Positions 55,031-62,987 of a stretch of 64,000 nucleotides of DNA are shown here, one piece after another (the stretch's first letter is position 1; every line of letters starts with the position of its first letter). Where the stretch lies: positions 3,906,001-3,970,000 of the forward strand of contig NZ_AP018439.1 in assembly GCF_009937955.1 (NCBI RefSeq). Reading direction: 5' to 3'. The stretch is from Undibacterium sp. KW1. GTDB taxonomy: Bacteria; Pseudomonadota; Gammaproteobacteria; Burkholderiales; Burkholderiaceae_D. Both the position numbers and the translations under genes were made by a program. Below the pieces are notes generated by a model, which searched no databases, was not told the DNA's origin, and worked only from the letters and a program-made list of their open reading frames with translations.

Positions 55031-55342
55031 ATGCCGAATATAAAAACATTTACACCTGCTGGCCGCCTGGACAGCAATAATTCTGCCGCATTTGAGAAAG
55101 AAGTTCTGGCTGCCATTGAGGCTGGCGAAGTGCACATCCTCATCGATTTTTCTGAACTTGCCTATATCAGCAGCGCTGGTTTGCGCGTGATCTTGCTGAC
55201 AGCCAAGAAAACCAAGGCAGCCAGCGGCAAGCTGGTCTTGTGCAGCCTGAATGAATCGATCAATGAAGTATTTCTGGTTAGTGGTTTTAATGCCATCCTG
55301 GATATACAGGCGAACAAGGATGCTGCACTGGCACGCTTCTGA
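55031..55342 (+). CDS. STAS-domain protein (anti-sigma factor antagonist type)
   Basis: The 103-residue protein is a single STAS domain of the SpoIIAA/RsbV kind: VHILIDFSELAYISSAGLRVIL includes the expected phosphorylation serine (Ser47 or Ser48). No partner kinase or phosphatase is in the window. Its position between the NHLP-like peptide and the cNMP-domain ABC transporter suggests a regulatory link. AGGAT precedes the ATG. Confidence 0.9.
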   Translation: MPNIKTFTPAGRLDSNNSAAFEKEVLAAIEAGEVHILIDFSELAYISSAGLRVILLTAKKTKAASGKLVLCSLNESINEVFLVSGFNAILDIQANKDAALARF

Positions 55343-55359
55343 ATTCATCAAGCCGTCAC

Positions 55360-55394
55360 AAAAAGCTCTCGCAATTTTTTTGCGAGAGCTTTTT
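55360..55394. terminator. Bidirectional terminator between the STAS and ABC genes
   Basis: A 15-bp stem AAAAAGCTCTCGCAA/TTGCGAGAGCTTTTT around a T5 loop lies between two convergent stops and has T runs in both directions. Confidence 0.95.
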
Positions 55395-55418
55395 ACTTTT
55401 TACCGTCCTATCTGACAA

Positions 55419-57674
55419 TCAGGCGTCTGCGGCTTCCATGATCGCCTGCGTCCACTCCGCAGCCCTTTCATAGGCGGTCGTTGTCACCGCTTCTTTCAGT
55501 TTAGGATCCGCATCCATCAACTCCATGAATTGCTGCCTGTCGAGACTGATGCAGGTACTATCGACCACCGCACGCACAGACCAGGTACGCGGTACCGGGC
55601 GTATCAGGGCCATTTCACCAAAGTAGTCGCCGTCATCGAGCATGCCCAGCGGCGTTTCTTTGTCACCTTCGAGCTTCACATAGTTTTCCAGTTTGCCACG
55701 GGCGACGATGTAGAACTTGCTACCAGGTTCGCCCTCTTCAAATACCGGTTTGCCTGCGGCAAAGGATTCTGACACCAGCGACTTCGAGAGTTTTTGCAAG
55801 ACTTCGTCCGAGCATTCAGACAGGAAAGGGATGCCCCTGAGACGTTCTACAGATACGCTGGCCTTGCCGTCATCAGTAATCGTAAAGCCGCTTTGCTTGC
55901 GCCACAGCATGGCATAGCGGCCATCCTTGGCGAGTAGTTCTTCATGCGTGCCCGACTCCACCACCTGGCCTTTTTCCATGACGATGATGAGATCGTAATT
56001 GGTGATATGGGTAAAGCGGTGGGTAACAGACACTACGGTCCAGTCGGCAGAGATGGCATCGAGGGTCGCGCCTATCTCGGCTTCAGTATGAGCATCAAGT
56101 GCTGAAGTGGCTTCGTCCAGGAAAAGTATGCGTGGGTTGCGCAATAGCGCACGGGCTATGGCGATACGCTGGCGCTGTCCACCCGACAGGCTGCCGCCCT
56201 GGCTGCCGACTACGCTTTGGTAGCCATCCGGGAAAGTCTCTATCAGATCATGGATGCCAGCATTCTTGGCGGCGGCGACAATTTCTTCGTCTGTTGCATC
56301 CAGCCTGCCCATGCGTATGTTTTCTGCGATGCTGGTGTCGAACAAGGCTGTGTTTTGCAAGACCACGCTGGTTTGTGCGCGCAGCGATGCTTCTGTACCA
56401 TCACGCAAGTCCACATTATCGAGCAAGATCTTGCCCTTGTTGGGATCATACAAGCGCATCAGCAAAGACAGTACCGTCGATTTACCGGAGCCGGAGCCAC
56501 CGACGATGGCAACCGTCTTGCCCGCCGGGATTTCTATATCGACGCCTCGCAGGATGGGGTGATCAGCCTGATACGCAAATTCCACGCCTTGCAGTTTGAG
56601 GTTTTCCTGTATCGCTGGCAATGCCGTAGCTGTTGGGCTGTCTGGCAAGGCTGGTTGCGCACCCAGCAGTTTTTGAATGCGCGAATAACTGTTCATGCCC
56701 TGTACCAGCAAAGGGATGGCCTGGGTCAGGTTGTCGGTAGCTCCACCAATATTGAGCAGCAGGCCTATGAAGGCAATCAGCAAACCCGTAGTCAAAAAAC
56801 CCATGACGGCCAGGATGGCACCAACACCGAGTACACCTATCTGCAAAAAACCGGCAGCGACATTGGTGGAGCGGCCTATCATGGAGGTAAAGAAATTGGC
56901 CCTGAAATCATCTTCCTGCAAACGCGTCAGCCTTTCACCGAATTGCTGTTCACGGTATTTGCTGAGATTGAAGGTGCGTATGGTCAGGTGGTTCAACAGG
57001 TTCTCTTGCACCAGGCCGGCATTGCCGGATTGCAGGTCATCGCGTGAACGGCCAAACTTGCGCGCACGTGGGCCGAATGGCTTGGGAGCAAAGGCAATCA
57101 TGGGCATGAGTACCAGCGCCACCATGGCCAGCCGCCACTCAATGACAAATAGCAGGACCAGGCTGGTGACGATGGTCACCAGGCGCATGCAAAAACTGGG
57201 CAGGCCGCGCACCAGGGCGGTTTCTATCGCCATCACATCAGGGCCAAAGCAGGCAACGATGTCGCCTTGCGGTGTCTTGCTGAAGAAATCGGTCGATTGC
57301 TTCTGCAGATTGGCGAACATCCTTTCCTGCAAACTCTTGGAAATGCGGGAGCCTATGGTCGCCGTACCAAAATCCTGCATCAGCCCAGCCCCCGCATTGA
57401 GCAGGAAACCCACAGCCAGTATGCCCAGCAGCATTGCCAACAGAGGCATATCCTTGTTGACGATGGCCTTGTCGAAGATATAGCGGTAGCTTAAGGGCAT
57501 GAGCAGATTAAAGCCTATCTGCACCAGCAAAGCCAATGCCACCAGGCTGGCCAGCATTCGATAGGTAAAGGCCAAACCCAGTGCCTGGCCGATGAAGCCC
57601 CAGAAACTGGTTTTATGCTCGCCGTCTGCGGGTTTACTGTTTTCTTTTTTGGGTGCTGCCGTTTGATCGCTCAT
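55419..57674 (-). CDS. ABC exporter with C-terminal cyclic-nucleotide-binding domain
   Basis: The 751-residue protein has a six-helix membrane domain (residues 35-325), an ATPase domain with Walker A GGSGSGKST at 392-400, signature SLSGGQRQR at 495-503 and Walker B ILFLDEATSALD, then a cNMP-binding-type domain at about 615-745 (FEEGEPGSKFYIVARGKLENYVK; DYFGEMALIRPVPR). The latter has the Gly and Arg pattern of a phosphate-binding cassette, though ligand binding is unproven. There is no N-terminal C39 peptidase, so it would not process a leader. It ends the NRPS operon and is the likely exporter of its product. Confidence 0.93.
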   Translation of the reverse strand: MSDQTAAPKKENSKPADGEHKTSFWGFIGQALGLAFTYRMLASLVALALLVQIGFNLLMPLSYRYIFDKAIVNKDMPLLAMLLGILAVGFLLNAGAGLMQDFGTATIGSRISKSLQERMFANLQKQSTDFFSKTPQGDIVACFGPDVMAIETALVRGLPSFCMRLVTIVTSLVLLFVIEWRLAMVALVLMPMIAFAPKPFGPRARKFGRSRDDLQSGNAGLVQENLLNHLTIRTFNLSKYREQQFGERLTRLQEDDFRANFFTSMIGRSTNVAAGFLQIGVLGVGAILAVMGFLTTGLLIAFIGLLLNIGGATDNLTQAIPLLVQGMNSYSRIQKLLGAQPALPDSPTATALPAIQENLKLQGVEFAYQADHPILRGVDIEIPAGKTVAIVGGSGSGKSTVLSLLMRLYDPNKGKILLDNVDLRDGTEASLRAQTSVVLQNTALFDTSIAENIRMGRLDATDEEIVAAAKNAGIHDLIETFPDGYQSVVGSQGGSLSGGQRQRIAIARALLRNPRILFLDEATSALDAHTEAEIGATLDAISADWTVVSVTHRFTHITNYDLIIVMEKGQVVESGTHEELLAKDGRYAMLWRKQSGFTITDDGKASVSVERLRGIPFLSECSDEVLQKLSKSLVSESFAAGKPVFEEGEPGSKFYIVARGKLENYVKLEGDKETPLGMLDDGDYFGEMALIRPVPRTWSVRAVVDSTCISLDRQQFMELMDADPKLKEAVTTTAYERAAEWTQAIMEAADA

Positions 57675-57737
57675 GCTTGCTCCGGTTTAATTTACCCATG
57701 CCGACTGGCGTGCTGCCTTGCTGTCTCTGAATGTCTC

Positions 57738-58007
57738 TCAATGCGCTATCAATGTCGCTATGTATGCACTTAACAGATGTATCGTCGGATAATCCCAGAC
57801 GATGGTCGATTCAATTTCTATGCCCAGCAAATCATCCAGCTCGACGATAAGGTCCATGACATTGATAGAATCCAGGCCCAGGCTGTTGAAAGGCATGTCG
57901 GGGTCTATGTCATTTTCGGCCTGTCCCATCAACTGAGCTACCCGCCTGATGAGCCAGTCTTCCAGTTGTTCTGCATTCCATGATTTTGTTGCCAGTTTTT
58001 CTGTCAT
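57738..58007 (-). CDS. Acyl carrier protein
   Basis: The 89-residue protein is a free carrier domain: Ser47 in NSLGLDSINVMDLIVELDD is the phosphopantetheine site. It begins MTEKLATKSWNAEQLEDWLI. It is placed 21 bases after the FAAL gene, so it likely carries the fatty acid that the FAAL activates, before transfer to the NRPS. Confidence 0.94.
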   Translation of the reverse strand: MTEKLATKSWNAEQLEDWLIRRVAQLMGQAENDIDPDMPFNSLGLDSINVMDLIVELDDLLGIEIESTIVWDYPTIHLLSAYIATLIAH

Positions 58008-58028
58008 TGTTTTTCCTGGATAGAAGGC

Positions 58029-59795
58029 TTAATCCTTGCTGCGGAATTCTGCTGATGCTGTGCGTGATCTGATACTTTCAGGCAATTCAGAAAACGCCCT
58101 GCGATTCTGGCCATAGCTGGTTTTGCCACTGGTGGTCTTGCTGATGCCCATGGGACCAACAAAACGCAGATGGGTAATCGCAATTTCTGCTGGTGCTACT
58201 GCCAGCCTGATCTGGTTGGCGAGTTTTTCGAGTTCTGCACCCAGGGTCTGCTCAGCCGTGTCTGCAAACCAGCCGCGCGCAGTGCGTGCCAGCTCGCAGA
58301 TGACGATAATGCTTTCACTTTTTGCGCTCGCATCATCATAAGAAAAAACGGCAACATCCTCAATCCCGGCGACTGCATTCTGTATCAATGCTTCCACATC
58401 ATGAGGATATATATTGCGGCCATTCACAATCATTAACTCTTTGCTGCGCCCGGTCACATACAGTTGCCCATCAACAATGGCACCTATGTCACCTGTCACC
58501 AGATAGCGCGACTGAGGCTGGTCAGCGAACTGTGCATGGAAAGTCAGCTGGCTTTGCTCAGGATTATTGAAGTAAGTCTCAGGCACACTGGGGCCAGTGA
58601 TCCAGATTTCACCTATCTTGCCATCGACCAGTCTGAGCTTGCTGACCGAGTCGGCAATGGCTATGCGCTCAGGGTCGGCATGTCCGCTGGCGACCAGTAG
58701 GCGGCTGTCTTCTTCATTCAGCGGTGCACCTATATTGCCCTGCTCCAGACCCAGTACTGAAACAGAGCGTATGACAGGGTCATGGTTGCCGGTGGCAAAC
58801 AGCGTGGTTTCTGCCAGGCCATAACAGGTCAGCATATTCGTATTGGAATAACCTGCCTGGGCAAAGCGTTGCTCGAATTTTTGCAGAGTGATGGCGCGTA
58901 TCGGTTCTGCACCGTTGTAGGCTGTCTTCCAGGCTTGCAGGCGCAAGTCTGTTATATCGGCATCGGCCACCCGATCAGCACAAAGCTGATAGGCAAAATT
59001 GGGGCCACCGGACATGACTTTACGGCCATCATCTTGTGCCGATATCAGTTGCAACCAGCGCACCGGTCGTTTGATAAAGGCTGACGGTGCCATGCTGACA
59101 CCGGGTATGCCGCCATACAGTGGCGTCAGCAAACCTCCTATCAAACCCATGTCATGATAATGCGGCAGCCAGTTGACCATGACAAACTCGGGATCAACCT
59201 TGAAGTCTTTCTGTATGAGTGCCAGGTTGGCTGCCAGGTTGGCATGACTGACCAGTACTCCCTTGGGCAGGCTACTGGAACCTGAGGTGTACTGGATGAA
59301 GGCATGTTCCTGTGCCTTGTACCTCGCCATGCTGCGCCCCTCGCCCAATACCTTCAACTGTATGGTGCTGAGTATATGCATGCGATCCAAAGCCGGGCTG
59401 GAGGCAAATACATCCTGTAATCGCAACACTTCACTCTCGCTGGTCAGCGTCATCGTCGCGCCGCAATTGCTGACGATGGCTTCGAGTATATGTGCTTCGC
59501 GTCCGCGTCTTGGCATGGCGATGGGAATAGCGATGACGCCCGCCATCTGACAGGCGAGAAAGGCCTGTATGAAATCCAGCCCGGGTGAAAACGCCAGTAT
59601 CATCATGCGCGGATGATCTTCAGGCCAGCTCAGTTGCAACAGGCCACGGGCTATGCATTCACTGGCCGCATCCAGTTCTGCACGGCTCAGATGCTCTGCC
59701 AGGTCTTGCGAACGTTCTGGCACCCAGGACATGGCTGCTGCATGCGCATCAATGTCGAGGTCGGCACGGAATTTCTCTAACAGGCTCAGTGTCAT
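58029..59795 (-). CDS. Fatty acyl-AMP ligase (FAAL)
   Basis: The 588-residue adenylating enzyme activates a fatty acid as acyl-AMP. Motifs are QYTSGSSSLPKGVLV, NWLPHYHDMGLIGG, CYGLAETTLF, TGDIGAIVDGQLYVTGRSKE and LMIVNGRNIYPHDVE. The NWLPHYHDMGLIG sequence and length fit FAAL rather than fatty acyl-CoA ligase. Its operon partner is an ACP, and an NRPS follows upstream, as in lipopeptide biosynthesis. The start overlaps the LLM gene stop by ATGA. Confidence 0.94.
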   Translation of the reverse strand: MTLSLLEKFRADLDIDAHAAAMSWVPERSQDLAEHLSRAELDAASECIARGLLQLSWPEDHPRMMILAFSPGLDFIQAFLACQMAGVIAIPIAMPRRGREAHILEAIVSNCGATMTLTSESEVLRLQDVFASSPALDRMHILSTIQLKVLGEGRSMARYKAQEHAFIQYTSGSSSLPKGVLVSHANLAANLALIQKDFKVDPEFVMVNWLPHYHDMGLIGGLLTPLYGGIPGVSMAPSAFIKRPVRWLQLISAQDDGRKVMSGGPNFAYQLCADRVADADITDLRLQAWKTAYNGAEPIRAITLQKFEQRFAQAGYSNTNMLTCYGLAETTLFATGNHDPVIRSVSVLGLEQGNIGAPLNEEDSRLLVASGHADPERIAIADSVSKLRLVDGKIGEIWITGPSVPETYFNNPEQSQLTFHAQFADQPQSRYLVTGDIGAIVDGQLYVTGRSKELMIVNGRNIYPHDVEALIQNAVAGIEDVAVFSYDDASAKSESIIVICELARTARGWFADTAEQTLGAELEKLANQIRLAVAPAEIAITHLRFVGPMGISKTTSGKTSYGQNRRAFSELPESIRSRTASAEFRSKD

Positions 59796-60733
59796 GGCTT
59801 CAAATCAGCTTCCAGTTGAAATAATTCTGCCAGCGCGACAATAGCGGCACGCTTGCGTTCTTCGAGATGCCACATGTGATAGATGATGATATTGTTTGTC
59901 TCGTAGCGCTCCTGTATCGCGAGTAACTGGTCGCGGCAGGACGCAGGCGTGCCACAGATATTGACGCGCATAGTGCTACCTATCCAGCTTTCTACCTGCT
60001 GCTTTTGAGCCTGGGCAATCTCTTCGGTATCAGCACAGACACAACTGAGAGCGATGGCTATTTCTGCCTTGTCTGTATTGCCCTGATATTCGCCATACTG
60101 GCGTTGATAGGCAGCGGTGATGGCAGCATCCTGTGTACTGGCTCTGTGAAATAGCGAGTAGGCATAGCTGGCTGCCGACTTTGCTGCCAGTTCTGCCGTG
60201 CCAAAGCCTGAACCCATGATCCATAATGGTGGTCTTTCAGCAAAGCATGGTGTGGCTGCGTGCGCAAAGCGGTGCCCTTCAGGGAAATCACCATCGAGAT
60301 AGCGCTTCAAATCCGCCAGCTTTTCAGCAAACTGTTTGGTGATAACAGCGGGTGGCTCATCAGTACCTGTCAAAGCGGCCAGTGCAACAGGATCAGCAGG
60401 CACGCCGCCACAAACTCCCAGCACGACACGGCCACCTGACAAGGCAGATAGGCCCCGATAATTTTCAGCCACAGCCAGCGGGCTATACAGCGGCAGTAAT
60501 ACTGCTGCCGAACCCAGGCCTATACGTTGCGTCGCTTGTGCCAGCGCTGCCAGCATCATTTCCGGCGCGGCCCAGGAGAAATGGGATTCGTGGTGTTCGG
60601 CCAGCCACAGTCGCTCATAACCCAGTTGGTCGGCCAGTTTCGCCATCCTGAAGGTTTGCGCCAATACATCTGCACCATTCTGGCCGGGGGCAATAATGCC
60701 CAGATCCAGCAGTGATAAGCTCAAGCTACTCAT
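59792..60733 (-). CDS. Luciferase-like (LLM class) flavin monooxygenase
   Basis: The 313-residue TIM-barrel protein begins SSLSLSLLDLGIIAPGQNGADV and has RLWLAEHHESHFSWAAPEMM and IGLGSAAVLLPLYSPLAVAENYR, typical of MsnO8-like bacterial luciferase relatives that use reduced flavin. In NRPS operons such enzymes hydroxylate or oxidise a building block or the product. No flavin reductase is in the window. It overlaps the PLP gene (ATGA). The 60733 ATG is preferred to a TTG at 60751. Confidence 0.9.
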   Translation of the reverse strand: MSSLSLSLLDLGIIAPGQNGADVLAQTFRMAKLADQLGYERLWLAEHHESHFSWAAPEMMLAALAQATQRIGLGSAAVLLPLYSPLAVAENYRGLSALSGGRVVLGVCGGVPADPVALAALTGTDEPPAVITKQFAEKLADLKRYLDGDFPEGHRFAHAATPCFAERPPLWIMGSGFGTAELAAKSAASYAYSLFHRASTQDAAITAAYQRQYGEYQGNTDKAEIAIALSCVCADTEEIAQAQKQQVESWIGSTMRVNICGTPASCRDQLLAIQERYETNNIIIYHMWHLEERKRAAIVALAELFQLEADLKP

Positions 60734-61752
60734 GCTGCCGCCTTTGCACAAATGGTGGAAGGATCAGGATCAACCGCACTATAGGTATTCCAGAACAACA
60801 CGCGCCGCCCATGCAGGGTGGACTTGCGGAACATCGCCAGTGTCTTGGAGATATAGGTGGTCTCGGTGCGGAAGTTGCTGGCTTCTGCCACTTCTTGGGC
60901 GGCTGCGTCGGCATCTGCATTGCTTTGCCCGTAACCTGGTGCGGCAAAGTCATCAACCCAGAGTATGTCGCCAAACTGTGGCTCTTTGGTATAACCAGCT
61001 TCGCGCAACAAGGCCAGGGTTTTCATTGCCAGCTTTTTCATTTTTCCTGGCCCCGTGATCATCATGGGCACCATGCGCACCGCCACCACACGTATCGGCA
61101 AACCTGCCATCGCCAGGCCCAGCCAGACGCCGGATGCGGTAGCGCAAGTACCGGTGGGGACGACGATGTCATCTATCATGGGCAGCTCACCACTTTTGAT
61201 GGCAGCCGCAATTTCCAGAGCGCCTTCGATGACGCCCAGCACGCCTATGGGATGATGAGAGCCTGGCGGTATCCAGTAAGGGCGCTGCCCCTGATGGCGG
61301 GAGTAACGTATGCGCAGAAAAGCCATGGGCACGTCGAGGAAGCGTTCACAGCGCAGGAATTCCATCCCCAATGCTGGCAACAGGCGCTTGTTCAACCCGG
61401 CCTCATGTACATTTGGCTGCGGTGTCAGCAAGGCGCGTGCATGCAGGCCATGGATACGGGCAAAGGTGGCAGTCGCCAATACCTGATGGCTGCCAAGTGG
61501 CCCCATGGTGGCGACACTGGTCGCGCCTTTGGCTATCGCATCGCCAAAGAAATATTCGAGATTCCTGACCTTGCTGCCGCCATAGATGGGGGAACTAAGG
61601 TCATCGCGCTTGACCCATAACTCCTGTAGCTTCCAGCGTGCTGCCAGGGTGGTTTCTTGGCTGATGGGAGTCGGCCTTTGTACCAGATCGACAGGTTTAT
61701 ACATGGCATCCAGGCCAGGCACCATTTCGGTAAGTAGTCGGGCTGTCATCAT
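60730..61752 (-). CDS. PLP-dependent enzyme, ACC deaminase/D-cysteine desulfhydrase family
   Basis: The 340-residue fold-type II enzyme begins TARLLTEMVPGLDAMYKPVD and has LWVKRDDLSSPIYGGSKVRNLEYFF, where the lysine of GGSKVRN holds PLP. VVPTGTCATASGVWLGLAMAGL follows. The family includes ACC deaminase and D-cysteine desulfhydrase. In an NRPS operon it more probably makes an unusual amino acid. The substrate is unknown. ATGA overlaps at both ends put it in tight translational coupling. Confidence 0.9.
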   Translation of the reverse strand: MMTARLLTEMVPGLDAMYKPVDLVQRPTPISQETTLAARWKLQELWVKRDDLSSPIYGGSKVRNLEYFFGDAIAKGATSVATMGPLGSHQVLATATFARIHGLHARALLTPQPNVHEAGLNKRLLPALGMEFLRCERFLDVPMAFLRIRYSRHQGQRPYWIPPGSHHPIGVLGVIEGALEIAAAIKSGELPMIDDIVVPTGTCATASGVWLGLAMAGLPIRVVAVRMVPMMITGPGKMKKLAMKTLALLREAGYTKEPQFGDILWVDDFAAPGYGQSNADADAAAQEVAEASNFRTETTYISKTLAMFRKSTLHGRRVLFWNTYSAVDPDPSTICAKAAA

Positions 61753-62987
61753 GCATGCTCCGCCGGATTGAGCATGGCCGGGCTTAAATATTGAAACTCT
61801 TCCACCAGTGCGCTGAAACAGCCAGACTCGCTGCGATCCAGATAGGCTTGCAGGCGTGGCTCCAGTTCAGGATAGGTGCGTAACTTTTGCAAGAGTGCAG
61901 GCACGACTCTTTGCAGGCAGGCCAGCATGAGTAAGGAAGGATTGCGGTATTCCGCCTCTACATCAGCCACTGGCCCCAGCATGAAGTGGCGCACGGTTTT
62001 ACTGAGGTCAGCAAAGGCAGCCATCAGCATTTCCATGAAAGCGGCATCGCTCCTGACTTCAACCATAGGGATGATGGAACCCAGATCAACAAAGCCACCA
62101 TCGATGACGGCGTTTTGCATTTCCAGGCAATGGCCTATGCCTATGTGTTCTGTGCGTCCAGGCAAGAAACCCAGGGCCAGCATGCGGGCAACCAGGTCTA
62201 TCCAGCGATCGACCACCTGTTCCGGCGTCAGTCCATAGCCTGCAGTCAGGCTGCTCAGTCTTTGCAGCCAGGGCGTATTACCAAGCTTTTTCAATTCCAC
62301 AGGCAAATGCGCAACGCGTAAAGGCAGGCTGGGGTAGTGATAGATGATCGCCGCCACCCCATCTGCGGATGAAGTTTCGACTATGCGCATGGCCCGTTCT
62401 GACAACAGGCTACGCAAGGCAGCGAGATGACTGTCGCGTGCGGATGCGGGCCACTGTATTACCAGCAAGGGTGTAGGTATGCTGGCAAGATTTCCAAAAC
62501 GTTTTAAATGCGCCTGCTGCAACATGCAGGCTGCCTTCGCATCTTCCACTGCTTCATAGGCGCTGATGGCCAGCGGGATTTTTTGTTCAACCAGGGCAAA
62601 ATGCTCAGTCGCAGAAAATAGCGACTTACCGCGTACGGGATAATCAATACGGAATTGCGCCAATACCGCCAGGTGCTGGTCAAGGTCATGTGCATACACT
62701 TCCGTCCCCTTGTGCGCCAGCACACCAGCCCCAGTGTCCTGGTAAAAAGCCCGCAAGTGGCGATAAGGCCGCTGATATGCGCCAGACTGAAAGGGATTGA
62801 TACCATGGGCACAAGGCAGTTCCTGGCGCAGTGCTGCCAACCGCATATCAAGATCGGGTAAAATCACTGACAGGGCTGCATGCAGATCAGCCGCTACTGT
62901 TGTCACATCCCACAAAACCCGTCCTACTTTGTGGGCAGTAATACTTGCTTGCTCTGTCATCGCATCTTTCATGATGATGTTAATCAT
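61749..62987 (-). CDS. Unrecognised 412-residue protein of the NRPS operon
   Basis: I do not recognise this family. The protein is soluble, rich in Leu, Ala and His, with no signal peptide or membrane helix. Segments such as LGFLPGRTEHIGIGHCLEMQ followed by NAVIDGGFVDLGS near residue 285, and YEAVEDAKAACMLQQAHLKRFG near residue 145, look like functional motifs with several histidines, aspartates and glutamates that could bind metal. It overlaps the NRPS and PLP genes by ATGA on both sides, so it is an integral part of the pathway and probably makes or modifies a precursor. Confidence 0.75.
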   Translation of the reverse strand: MINIIMKDAMTEQASITAHKVGRVLWDVTTVAADLHAALSVILPDLDMRLAALRQELPCAHGINPFQSGAYQRPYRHLRAFYQDTGAGVLAHKGTEVYAHDLDQHLAVLAQFRIDYPVRGKSLFSATEHFALVEQKIPLAISAYEAVEDAKAACMLQQAHLKRFGNLASIPTPLLVIQWPASARDSHLAALRSLLSERAMRIVETSSADGVAAIIYHYPSLPLRVAHLPVELKKLGNTPWLQRLSSLTAGYGLTPEQVVDRWIDLVARMLALGFLPGRTEHIGIGHCLEMQNAVIDGGFVDLGSIIPMVEVRSDAAFMEMLMAAFADLSKTVRHFMLGPVADVEAEYRNPSLLMLACLQRVVPALLQKLRTYPELEPRLQAYLDRSESGCFSALVEEFQYLSPAMLNPAEHA

